Shown here: positions 52,330 to 63,811 of the stretch, piece after piece | Layout: each line of letters opens with the position of its first letter | Numbering within the stretch: position 1 is the stretch's first letter | Origin: Latrodectus hesperus | Lineage: Eukaryota; Arthropoda; Arachnida; Araneae; Theridiidae | Assembly (NCBI GenBank): GCA_037975125.1 | Contig: CM075850.1 | Span: 74,071,890-74,135,889, forward strand | Direction of reading: 5' to 3' | DNA: 64,000 nucleotides | The notes under the pieces: model-generated | Databases searched by the model: none | Seen by the model: only the letters and a program-made list of their open reading frames with translations | Told to the model about the DNA's origin: nothing | Translations under genes and position numbers: made by a program

Positions 52330-53640
52330 AAATTGCTTATTTTTAATTAAAGTAAATTATTATAAACAAAAGAAAATTGATTTATTTAAAATAATTTTCA
52401 GAGAAATTTAGTGTGGAAATAAATTTATTCGAAATGATTTTAAAAGAATTTTAAATAGTCAGAAAGTTTTTACCGTAATAATTAATTTTATGCTTATGAA
52501 AATTAAATATTTTAATTCTCTGTGAATTTTTGCTTTAAAATAGGGTCAAGTAATGGAATATTAAAATACAGAACATCTAGAAAAGTTAATATAAATAAAA
52601 AAAATATATTTTCATTCTATTCCCAACTAATCTCAGAGTGAATAAATTTTTTTTTAAAAAAAAGTTAGCTGTTTTAAAAACTAATTTAAGTGTAATTTCT
52701 TTAAAATTTAAAAATGTTTATCAAAATATTCTTCTAGTAAATTCCTAACAACACCATAGGAATTCATAAGAAATAACTTTATTTTCTTAAATAGAAGATA
52801 ATATTTTCAGATAAACAATACTATATATAGGTCAAAATATATAACATTTTGCAAAAGCAATATTTAGTATAAAAAATGAAAATAAAGAAAATATGATAAA
52901 AAATTATTATAATTTCAAAAGAATACTATCAAATAAAAAATAACAAAACTGGTTGTTCTTTTACTGTATATATGAAATAAGAGCATAAATGCATTTAAAA
53001 TCTAATTTTTATGTGTTTATAAGATAAAATACTTCAAATAAATTTCAAATCAATTTCCTCTTAAACGTGATACTACATTTATTTATTTTAAATTGATAAG
53101 TTATTCAAATACTGAGAATGCTTAGTTAATTTTTTTAGCTTTATATAAGAAAATAATTTATTTTTAGTTAAATATGATTTGTGATACATTTATTAAGAAA
53201 TCTGTTGAACAATTTTTTTAACCAAATTAATAACATTTATGTATTTTTTATAATTATTCTTATAATTTTATATATGTGTTTTTTTATAATATTTTTTTAT
53301 TATTTAACATAATGCATAGTTGTTTCTTTCATAAATATTTCGTCAAGCTTATTTTAAAAAAATCGATTTTTATTACGAATTACTTTTTAAAATAAACTTT
53401 TCAAAATTTTTTACTTTTGAATTATATGTAGAAAATAATTGGTATAATTTGTGATTTTAAAATGAATAACTGTAAAAATTTTAAAATCTGTCAAAAAAAT
53501 TTTCAGATTTTGTATTTAGTTTCATTTAATATTTAATACTATATTTTAAAATTTTAATAGGTTACTTCTGACAATGACAGGAATAATTTTTGCAATATTT
53601 TATACAAATAAAATATATTTTACCGCGAGTTAATGATCTT
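52330..53640. other. Very AT-rich spacer
   Basis: Between the retroelement relic and the cyclin E promoter region. Nothing recognisable was seen. Confidence 0.5.
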
Positions 53641-53689
53641 TATTTTGTCTGGCATCATAAGGAAAGCCAGAATATTCCGATCTAAGCGC

Positions 53690-53925
53690 CTATATTTAGC
53701 ACGTTATCGTCCTTAAAGTCGCCAATGTTTTGATTTTTTCATTAACAAATAAGAGCTTGGCGTGAATTGAAACGCTTTGGCGTAGAAGTAACAAGTGAGC
53801 TTCTTCTGCAACCCTCTCAGAAAGTTTTATGCGCTCAAAACTTATTTTGGCGCGTTTGTCTTCTCAGCTGGAAAACGGACGTCGACGTAGGTTCGAATAT
53901 CAGCAACGAACTACTGGATTGTTCT
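53690..53925 (+). promoter_or_regulatory. CycE: Probable cyclin E promoter and non-coding first exon
   Basis: A GC-rich island right after a very AT-rich spacer. TTTTGGCGCG (53845..53854) is a consensus E2F site; GCTTTGGCG (about 53773) and AAGCGCC are weaker relatives. A good splice donor, CT|GTAAGG, sits at 53925/53926. No reading frame from an ATG here joins the next exon in phase through that donor, so the exon is probably 5' UTR. Cyclin E is a classic E2F target, which supports the call. Confidence 0.5.
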
Positions 53926-54492
53926 GTAAGGGCTAGTTGCTACCTCGATGTTTCTTAACGCTATTTTAAAATAAATTATTGTATTTCTTATGTATATGCT
54001 TTCATCTGTTCAATTTTAGAACATTTATATTAACTAAAAAAGCAGAAAATTTATTTCTAATGTTTAAAAATATCTATTTATTTTGTAAATGCAACGGAAA
54101 ATTTCCGCCATGCTGTCTCAGCATAATCTAAAATTAATTTTTAATTTATATATTATTGAAGGTTTTACAAAGAAAACTTGCGATATATGTTAAGTGATAT
54201 GTAAATTTTCTTAGAAAAATATTTATTTATGAAAATATTTTTATTATATTATTTTGTTTTGCTCAGTAATCTTGCATTCTATTCGTAAGACTAACGTGTT
54301 TATATTATATATTTTTTTAGAAATATTTCGTGTAATCTTGACAACTAAATATCGTAGAATATTTTTGCTTCATCTTCAAATATGTCATTACGGAGGTAAA
54401 TATATTGATATTGTCATAAGTTATATTTTAAATAATTAATTTTTTTAACCCTCGCAAGCTCTTAATACATGTTTTCATACTTAATTTATCAG

Positions 54493-54565
54493 CTCTATCC
54501 CAGACCGACAGAATAGGCAACCTGCTATTTTATCCCGTAAAAGAAAAGCTGAGAAAGAATTAGTG
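54493..54565 (+). CDS. CycE: Cyclin E exon with basic RKRKAE motif
   Basis: The acceptor TTAATTTATCAG is followed by one base that completes a codon, then 24 codons: [24 protein letters not shown]. Only this frame is open. The SRKRKA string matches the N-terminal nuclear-localisation-like motif of animal cyclin E. The donor is GTAAGAAT. The exon needs an upstream exon leaving two bases, which I could not locate. Confidence 0.72.
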
Positions 54566-57500
54566 GTAAGAATTTTATAAAAGTTTAATATTTAAATTTC
54601 TCGAAACTATATTTTAACATCCTGTCTCTGCAGAACCATGTATACTTACTATAAATTATGTATTTCCCATATATTTATATTAATTATTTAAATTTTTACC
54701 CATTTAACACAATAATTTATTTTGTACTACCAACTAAATGATATATTTGTTTAATTTTCAAAATCGTGTGCATTTTTATCTGAATTCAATATCAGTTTGC
54801 GCGGCAAGTATTCCCGCCATATTAGATGCAGCACCGGTATGTATCACGACCGGACGACGTATCAAGATTTGCGCGCTCAAAATTCCTTTGAAATTTAGTT
54901 CACACAACTATTGTTATCACTATGGTTTTATCTGAATTTTGATTTATTTTAAGTAACACTAATTAATGAATCTAAATTTTATGTAAGAATAAGTGAAAAT
55001 TCGTAACAAGGAATTTATTTTCTCTTGAACTGTAGTGATTTGGTTAATTTGCATTATAAATTCTAATTAATATAAAAATAAAAAATACTTTCAAATTATT
55101 AAAGCAGCTTTTTTATCCTTTGAAATCATTAAATTGTTTTGATTTTAATAATTTTATATATGGTTTGAATTGCTAACACTAATTCCATTGATGATTATAA
55201 ATTTTAAATTTTTTTTACTGTTTATATAAAAAAATTTATTTGATTAAATTAATAAAAATTGTACTGTATAAAATTTTAAAAGATATTTTGTTATATTGTA
55301 AATTGTATATAATGCATATTTACTCAAAATACAAAATCTTGTTCATATTATGACTAAGTATATTGAATAATTTCTACAGGGTCTTAAAATTATAATCTTC
55401 ATTTATTCATAGTATATTTATTTTTATTCTGTAATTAAAATTATTTTATAATATTGCAATCTAAAAATGTTAACATGAAATTTTGTTATTTTTAAAATTT
55501 TCAGTTTATGGTTTTTCTAAAGATTTTTTATAAAATTTAGTTTCTTATAATTAATACTTAGGATAAATCTAAATCAAATATATTGGTATTTTAATAAATG
55601 TGAAATCTATGAATCAACCTTTAAAGATGTTTGTATTATTACTTAAAATGTATACTTTAACATTTAACTAAAATTTATATTTAGTAAAAAAAAATCTTCC
55701 ATATTTCTACTAAATGAAATTAATTTGTTGCTTTATCTTTTACAAAAGCAAACTTTTTTGAAATAATTATAATTTGCTTTATTCTTGATTTTTTTACACA
55801 AAAAATAAGTATGTAAAACACAAAATGTGTTTCCTTTTTAAACATGACTTTAAATTACTTAAATATTAAAGATTACCAATGGGAATTTGGATTAAATATG
55901 TTCAAAATTTGATGTGTAAATTATAGTTGCTTCCTACAATTGAATGTGCAAATAAAGAATATTTTGATTTTATAAGTTTTTTAATTATGAAAGTGAAAAA
56001 GTTTTTATACAAATTGTTTAAAACATTAATTTAATTGTTAAATCTAAGAATACTATTATATCAATGTGATATTTGAAGACTTTTCCATGTAATAATTGCT
56101 CTGTAAATTGTTAATAAATATTTTTATATGCTTAAAAACAAAATAATCTTGATGAATAGTTAGTAATTAAAAATTTGAATATGAATTTTAATTAAATGTG
56201 TGTTTTGTTTTTTCACAACTTAATTTATTTTGTGAAAAATTTGCTTTAAAGAGCATGTATTTATGAAACATAATTCTTTCTGATTAGACAAAAGGTTGCC
56301 TAGTTTCAGAGGATAGTGTTCTGGCAAAATAAAAAACAACCCTGCTTCTTATATTTTCAGTTTGAGATGTCTTGCAATGAGAGTTTAATTTACCATTGTT
56401 ACCTGCTTTCTGGGTAATCCTGAGAAAGACTTGCAATAAACTAATTCTTGTATGTGTGCAAATATATATAATAGTATAATGCAAGAATTGGTTTTACATG
56501 TATAATTTAAAAGTACTGATTGAAAGTCTTGGTTTAAGTTTTGTTAAAGCATTGGAAGCCCAGTATATAGTTTTTATCATAATCCTTTAAATTATAATAA
56601 AAATGGGCATTTATCATAAGTTTCATTTTGCAAATCTATCCTGCACAATACAGTTTCATTGTGCAAGATGGGTTTAAATTAATCTTATTTCTGACATGAA
56701 TGTTTGTATGGGTTCAGAATCCAGTTTAAATTATAAATCTTAGTCAAATTAGGTCTTGTATGTAAAAAGTCATTATTGAGTGACATACCAAATTATGAAC
56801 TCTTTAATATAGTATAGCAACATTTTTCTTCCATTATTAAATTTATGTAAATCTTAACCAACAAAAAAATTCTTTTAAAACTAATCTGGTGTAAACTATT
56901 CATTAAGAAAAATTGCTCAAAATAATTTATAGTTTGGTAGAAACATTTAGGGCAATAAGATTTCATTTGTTAAGAAGAAAAATGATTGCATTAATTCTTT
57001 TTGTCAGGACATTGTTAATCTAATTCCTTTAATATAAAATGTCTTTCTGCCAGTTTTAACCAAATATTTAAATAATGGAGAATTTATTGAGTGCTTACTT
57101 TTTCCTATTCTGAAAACTTGGTACTTCCTTAGTGTTTTTAAATTCAAGTCATTTTAACAAATTGTGTTAAGTATTAATATTTTATATGCGTGTATATATA
57201 TATAATTACATACAACTATTGTGCATAGTAATAGCTTCTGATCTTTAGAGGTGAACTTTGGACATCAATTATATATTGAAAGGTAGTTTGTGTATAAAAA
57301 ATATTTAATTTCTTATCAAACAATAAGTAAAAATTTACAAAATATAATTTGGGTTATTTAATAAAGAAAGATTCTATGCAGAAAAGTAGATTAAAATTGT
57401 GTAATGAAATATTTCCATTATAAAGTGATATTGTGCAATAAAATTAAACTTGGTAAGTTTTTCCAATATAATAATGAATTGAAGTAATTTTTTTCTGGAT

Positions 57501-60500
57501 AAAAGTTTCTAAAAACAGTCTTGAGAGAGAGATTCATTATGAAGTCTTCTAGATTTAAGATAGGCTTTAACCTTCAAAAAAGTAATTTAATCTCTAAAGT
57601 TGACATTTTTTTTATGTTTAAAATTTTCAGATAACTTTAAGGCCTTAATATAATTTTAATTTATTTAAAAAGAGAATTTTTGAACTGTAAACTTCAGAGA
57701 TTAACCCTAGTCATCCTAGAAACATAAACCAAAGAATGTTTTTAAAAAGTAAAGATAGAAATTAACCATTTCTTTGATCCTTTTATCTACTAAATTCAAA
57801 AGTTGACAAAATGAATGCAATTAAAATATATTTATCAAATTTTAAAATCTAAATTTTAAGAGCAAACAATTTTGCATATTTTTGAAGTCCTTGGTACAAC
57901 TTACATATTTGAGGTCTTTCAATAAATATTTGTATGATAGCCACTTTGCCAGCTTTTCTAATAATTAACTGCCACTTTTTGTTAACTGAACAATTTACTA
58001 CAAGTTACTCTGAATAAGATATAATCAGTATATGTATTTTCCCATTCCTATTTAGAATATAAAAGTATTTTTACTATAAATACGATACCATTTTCTTGTT
58101 TTTAGGAAAGTTTACTTAATGATTTTGATTTTATTTATCTTTGAGAGTTCTAACTTTTTTTTTACTCCAAATGATTGCTGGCATAATCCTCTCCCCATTT
58201 TATTGTGAAAAAATTTACCTGTGAGTAAAAGACTTCCTAATTTATAAATTCTTAGTTGTTTCTATTTTGTTGTGTTAAGGAAATTCTTCTATTATAGGAT
58301 ATAAAGTTTTCTATTATAGGATATAACTTTAGAATTTTGTAAGCAAACTTGTCCAATAATTTTAAAATTGATTACTATAGAAATTTATGGTTACAATAAA
58401 ATACATTTTAAAGAAGATGAAAATATATTTAACTATAACATGGATGTTATGCAGTATTTAAGCTATTATAGTGATATTAAAGACTATCTAATTTATTTTT
58501 AAACCATGAGCATTTGAATGATCATTACTATTTTTATTCATTTTAATTTAATATAAACAATGCAAATAAGTAATTATTTAAAGCTAAGTGTTAAAATTTA
58601 TTCAGTGATTTTTTTTCACTTAAATTTACCTGTGATACACTCAAGTTATAAAAATGTTTCAAATGTAAATATATTAGATACAATAATAAATAAAAAAAAT
58701 TACAATCGGTGTGGCAAAAATGAAATCATTACAGTAATGAAGAAATATCCTGTAAGTGCTGAGGTGGCAACTGAATAGTTTATTCTGACCTTCAATTCAA
58801 AGGCTTGTGGATTTAAATCTCTCCTTTGGTTTGGGATGTTTGCAGTGGTTTGGAATCTACTTAAAATTAAATTGTGGTCTAATTATCCTTGTGTACAGAA
58901 AATGACTCTTAAGCAACAAACCAAATCATAATGAAGCCTGCAATATACAATTTATGTTGAAGTCTATCTTGAATTCCATGTACTAAAAACTAATAGAAAC
59001 TGTTATGGATCATTTCAGTAGTAATTCAGTGAATACAAAATTCTGATAACTTTGCAATATATCTAGCTTCTATGATATTTAATTAATAGAAAAATAACAT
59101 GTCAGAATTTGAATAAATTTTAAAGTCCTCAAATTTATGATTGTAAATATAAAGTGACTGTAGAGTGTCAAACTAAAATCACCCTATAGTGAAAACCATC
59201 TTTATTTAACCCCTTTCAAAATTAATTTTTTTATATTTACTTACATTAATTTAATTACTCCCAGCTTAGCTGGCACAAGACAACAACTCAATCTTCAAAA
59301 ATCAATTGTTTTCAAATCAATTATTCAGCCATCTTAACTGCATATATAAAATTCATTCTTTTGAGTGAGTACATTGGCTATTGTAACATAACATGTCATA
59401 ACAGTATGTGTATGTAGATAATATACATTTAATAAGTCACATTAAAATCTAAATGACACCTAAGTAGTTCTTTATCTAGAGGAGTTATTTTTAACATGTT
59501 GCATTTCTTATGTTAATATTGCAAGTTTTTAGGTTCATTATATACTGTTTCATTCAAAATAATATTTAGTACGTTATATATAAAATTGAAGTAGCCTTTA
59601 TGGTTATCTATTTATTGAAAAATATGCAAAACTAAACATAATAAAAATCATTACTAATTATAATTAGCATTTTAATATTTATTAATTTCTTTACATGTTT
59701 GATTTTAATTAATCCAAGTTCATTTTAATTGAATTTTTGTAGAATAGTGTGTAAAATTTGTTATGAAAAAAATTTTGAAATAACTTGCAACTTAATTTTC
59801 TTACATTCTCTATATTAGGAGTCTCCTTGCTCAGAATTTTCTTCGCCACCATCTGGTAGCACATTCACCTCCAGCAGCTGTGAAACTACACCTTCAACAG
59901 ATACTGATATGTCTTCTGATGAAACAAGCACAAATCATAGATTGTCAGCTACTTCCCTTAAAGAATTCAGGGCCTTAGCGAAATTATTACATCCTTTTTC
60001 AAATGCTTGCAGGCGTTCTTCTCCCTTGCCAGAACTTGATTTTGCAGAACAAAAAGAACTTTGGCATTCAATGGTTCTAAAAGATACGATCTTCACTAGA
60101 AATCCAAAACACCTGAAACAACATCCGGAGTTAGAACCTCGCATGCGTTCTATACTCATAGATTGGTTATCTGAGGTAATTTATTTTTAAACAAAAAAGT
60201 TAATTTACATTTGTTTTCTAAACTATTTCAATCAGCTTTCTTTTAGGTGGTTTGATATACATTTTTAGGACAATACTTTAAAACGTTTTGCAAAATAAAA
60301 TATGTTTTATAAACATTGAGGATTGTTTCTAACAATCTTTGTGATTTAACTTGATTTTGGTTAAAGAACTCATGGTTTAGAAATATTTAAATTGTAAATC
60401 TTATATATGCTAAAAACAATAGATTAATTGACAAGTAAAACTCCAACTTTATACTATAATTTATTTTATTAACTTTAGAATTTATATTAAATTTTATTTT

Positions 60501-62386
60501 AACTATTCTATTATTTAAACAATATTATTCAGATTTATTTTACCAATTTTTTAATTGAACTTGATAGTTTTTAACCTGTTTTTGATCAGAATACCTTATT
60601 AATATGAAATTTTTTTAATTGTGTTGGAAATGTATTGTAGCTCTGTGAACTGATACAAATAGTAGAAAATTTTTGTGATCTGTAACGTCTTGAAATTATA
60701 ATTCTTAAAATTTTAAACATTTAAAAAAAAAAACTTCCATTTGAAAGTATATTAATTTGATTTAATTTTTAGGTATGTGAAGTATATGCCTTGCACAGAG
60801 AAACTTTTCATCTTGCTATTGATTACGTGGACAGATTTCTAATGTTGAAACCAAATTTGCCTAGAAATTTTTTGCAGCTGTTGGGTATCACAGCTTTATT
60901 TGTTGCTTCTAAAATGGAGGTTTGTATTTTGATTTTTTCCTGGATCATATGTCAAATGTGTGTTATGTACAAGTTTTAGGTTGAATGAAAGTTTATATCT
61001 GTTAGTTTCCATGAACATAAATTTGCTAGTTTGTTTTGTAGTGATGAAATATATATGGGAATCTTTAAGTAAATTAAGTTCTCAGATAAGCTATGAATTT
61101 TACATGAAGTGCATAACTGCTTGCTCGTATAGCATGATATATACAATATTCGGTTGAGTTCTATAGTCTTATGGCCATGTTGTAAAATTGATTTATTTAG
61201 AAATAGTGTAAATATTTAGATTAATCACTATCATAAATAAGATAAACACATGCTATGTACTTAAATTTAAAGCAGATTCTTAATCTATACCAATTTGGAA
61301 AGTATATTCTTAAAGGTTTTAATAAAAAATGTAACTAGAAATGAATTTGTTATTGAACAAAATTTTATCATTGATAAATCTGTAATTTAGCTTTTTGAAG
61401 AAATATGAAATACATTTTTGTTAAACTTGCTCTTATTTATATCTTTGAATGTCATCTGTTAAAAAATATTTTCTTAGACTGTTAATTTTCTCTTCTGCAA
61501 TAATTTGCTGGTAAAATTAATACTTTTCCTCTAAGTGTCATAAAATTGTGGTAAAAAGGAAATTCTGTTTTTTGTAGCTTAAACTACTGTTCATCCATAA
61601 TTTAGACAAAATAGAACAAGTTTGTTGCCAAATATATCCAAGTTTTTTTAAATTTAAAATATGAAATCTTATTTTTTGTTTCATTGAGCTCAACAGCTGT
61701 TTTATAAGTAAAAATATATTTATAAAATATTTTGTTTTTACAGGAAATATACCCACCAAAATTGGAACAATTTGCTTATGTTACTGCTGGTGCTTGTTCT
61801 GAAAGTGATATCCTTGCTCAAGAAATAGTTCTAATCATGGTATTGAAATTTTTTCAATAAATAATAAAACCATAATTTTTAAAGTCTATAAAGATAATTT
61901 AAAATACATAAATTATAAAATTTATCTTGTAATTTAAGAGATAATATTTGTAATGAATTTTTATAAAAAGGTACTTCAAAGCATATTTTTATTATATGTC
62001 TAGAATTATTTTCTTTTTTTCTAATAATAGGATCATTTAAAACTTTAATTTCAGACACTGAATTGGAATCTTTCACCTATCACTGCAAATTGTTGGCTAA
62101 ACATATTTATGCAGTTAGCTTTCTTAGAGGATGGTGAAAATCTAATTGGACGTGAAAAGTTTCCCCGAAATATGTTCTTACAAATTAGCCAGGTTTGTTA
62201 GTTTCATGAGTGTGAAGTTTTTGTGAAAATTTTCTTATGTTATATTTTTAATATTATAATCTTTTTTCCCTTAGGTTTTAGATGTATGTATGTTGGATGT
62301 TGAAAGCCTTAAGTTTCCATATAGTGTTTTAACTGCATCTGCTATGGCTCACTTTATATCTAAAGAAACAGCCATGCATGTTTCTG
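54493..62386 (+). CDS. CycE: Cyclin E, partial (N-terminal basic region through cyclin fold)
   Basis: Joining 54493..54565, 59819..60175, 60773..60919, 61744..61839, 62055..62192 and 62275..62386 gives 307 in-frame codons. Order: basic motif SRKRKAEKE (relative residues 14-22), a Ser/Thr-rich low-complexity stretch, [13 protein letters not shown], then the cyclin box with [16 protein letters not shown] (variant of the MRAIL substrate-docking patch), [37 protein letters not shown] and [15 protein letters not shown], then the second cyclin fold ([28 protein letters not shown]). These strings are diagnostic of cyclin E, the CDK2 partner that drives the G1/S transition in the nucleus. The start ATG is not found. 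The last exon ends in phase 1, so the C-terminus lies beyond 64000. Confidence 0.93.
54792..54880 (+). promoter_or_regulatory. CycE: Candidate second cyclin E promoter in intron 1
   Basis: TCAGTT (54792..54797) fits the arthropod initiator. Within 90 bases lie TTTGCGCGGC, TTCCCGCC (54811..54818, E2F-type) and TTTGCGCGCTC (54868..54878). A strong donor GTATGT follows at 54837, so a 43-base first exon is possible. Spliced to 59819, its ATG at 54826 would be out of frame with cyclin E, and translation would start at 59909. As an internal coding exon it fails, because the cyclin E frame meets TAG. Confidence 0.42.
54890..58750. other. Cyclin E intron, AT-rich
   Basis: No exon-like block. A short direct repeat, CTATTATAGGATATAA, occurs twice near 58290-58327. 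Confidence 0.5.
58756..58926 (+). repeat. SINE family A copy, diverged, plus orientation
   Basis: GTGCTGAGGTGGCAACTGAA (head), GCTTGTGGATTTAAATC (B-box position), TTTGCAGTGGTTTGGAATC, GGTCTAATTATCCTTGTG and the tail AACAAACCAAATCA follow the family order. It lies in a cyclin E intron, in sense. Confidence 0.65.
59263..59300 (+). repeat. SINE family C tail fragment
   Basis: CAGCTTAGCTGGCACAAGAC and the following AACAACTCAATC are the reverse complement of the tail block at 43000..43035, so the fragment lies in the opposite orientation. Confidence 0.55.
59819..60175 (+). CDS. CycE: Cyclin E exon: Ser/Thr-rich region and start of cyclin box
   Basis: The acceptor TCTCTATATTAG is followed by 119 codons in phase 0. 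The first 40 are Ser/Thr/Pro-rich ([21 protein letters not shown]), with candidate CDK and degron sites. Then [14 protein letters not shown] and [18 protein letters not shown] lead into the cyclin box. The donor is GTAATT. An in-frame ATG (59909) inside the exon could start a shorter isoform lacking the basic exon. Confidence 0.92.
60773..60919 (+). CDS. CycE: Cyclin E exon: cyclin box helices 1-3
   Basis: The acceptor TTTAATTTTTAG is followed by 49 codons: [40 protein letters not shown] and ALFVASKME. The exon ends exactly before the EIYPPK codons. The donor GTTTGT is weaker, but phase and homology fix it. The intron before it is 597 bases. Confidence 0.94.
61744..61839 (+). CDS. CycE: Cyclin E exon: EIYPPK segment
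   Basis: The acceptor GTTTTTACAG is followed by 32 codons, [20 protein letters not shown], then [12 protein letters not shown], and the donor GTATTG. EIYPPK and FAYVTxGAC are near-invariant in cyclin E. Confidence 0.95.
62055..62192 (+). CDS. CycE: Cyclin E exon: second cyclin fold, first half
   Basis: The acceptor TTAATTTCAG is followed by 46 codons: [38 protein letters not shown] and NMFLQISQ, and the donor GTTTGT. It matches the LxWxLSPIT start of the second fold in cyclin E. Confidence 0.93.
62275..62386 (+). CDS. CycE: Cyclin E exon: second cyclin fold, second half
   Basis: After an 82-base intron and the acceptor TTTTTTCCCTTAG come 37 codons plus one base: [37 protein letters not shown]. 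The donor is GTAACT. Phase 1 at the end requires a further exon; none is visible before 63800. Confidence 0.92.
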
Positions 62387-63800
62387 GTAACTTTTTTCCT
62401 TTGTTTCTAACATCTTTTTAGTTATTTTTGATAATTTTTGAAATGGAAGTTTCTCTGTATTTGCTTTTAAGTTGGTATTTTGTTTTGGACTGTAACATAG
62501 CACTGATATTAATGTATTGACTATTAATACCAGTATTCTACTATAAACTATAAACATTTTAGTGATTTGTACCAAAAGTTTCCTGAATAAACCTGGTGCA
62601 GCTTGCCTAGAATGTAGCAATATTAAATGCTTCAATACAAATATATAATGAATTTATTCAATATATATTTATAAAAAATGAAAGTACTAAATATTCACAA
62701 GAATTTATGTATATTTATAGGATTGTAAATTAAAACAAAAATAAATTTTCATTTAATTTAGGAATATTTTAAAGTTATAAGCTTCAAGCAATTAAATTCT
62801 TTTCTATGAAAGATGCAAATATTGATTATGAATGAAATAGTAATTTATATCGTAATTTTGAACTGAAATTAAAAATGTACAAATGCTTATTTTTAATGAA
62901 CTGAACAAATAGATTTGTTTTTCAGTACTAATTACCCCTTAAAATAAGTTTAAGTTAATTTGAAAGTGTAGTCCGAACTGGGTAATGCAAGCTGGATCGT
63001 AGTTTATTCTCTGTAATGTTTACTCTCTTAATATAATAAAAAAAATTTTTTTTAATGAAAGTTAAACAAAAACTTTTTATTACAGTTTATTATTTATTTA
63101 CAATTGTTAGCTGTAACATTTTTTTATATAAAAGCCTTTGTCTCTTGTTTTGTAGTTTCACAAGTATTGTAAATATGTATAAGTATTATTTGCGAGTTAT
63201 TTTATACAGTTATAGAAAATATTTATACAGTTGAATTATTGGGTAGATCTTCTGGAATTCTATGGCTAACAGAATGTAATTTTTCCCGTTTTTATTCAAT
63301 AAGCACCGAAAAAATTTCATAAAATATTGTGCTGTGTGTTATGGTGAAAGGAATAGCAAAAGAAAAAATCATGTGTTGCACAAAAGAAAAATTTGAATAT
63401 TTTTTATTTATATTTCTGTTGAAAAAGTATATATATACTTACTGATAATAAGTTTTTTTCAATGAAGCAATTAAAAAAGAAAGATAATTGGTCAATGTAC
63501 AGTCAAGATTACGATATTTAGCTTTATCTGCAATGAGAATCAAATTCTAAAATTTAAATAAAAATTTTGATTTCGTTTACTTTATTAAAATGAGGTTTTC
63601 AATATTTTTTATCTAAACAAAATATGCATAAAAAGTTTAATGAAAATCATCTAATGTTATGTCAAATAGTAAAGTTTTTTTATGATTTGAACTATTGTAA
63701 CATGGATTAAGAATGTATTTTATTAATATTTCATTTCTTATCACGGGAACTATTAAATTACTTCACTTTAAACATGTACTATTATTTTCTTGTCTTCTAT
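62387..63800. other. Cyclin E intron, AT-rich
   Basis: No cyclin E exon was found. A short GC-richer patch near 62970-63000 is unexplained. Confidence 0.5.
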
Positions 63801-63811
63801 TTTGATGCAAG

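Noticed and set aside
53767..53958. 63-codon plus-strand frame over the E2F island
   Set aside because: It starts at a TTG rather than an ATG and crosses the likely donor at 53926; better explained as 5' UTR.
54796..54836. Internal coding exon of cyclin E between the basic exon and 59819
   Set aside because: In the required phase it meets TAG. The direct join 54565 to 59819 is already in phase.
59935..60159. 74-codon minus-strand frame
   Set aside because: Antisense shadow of the cyclin E exon at 59819..60175.
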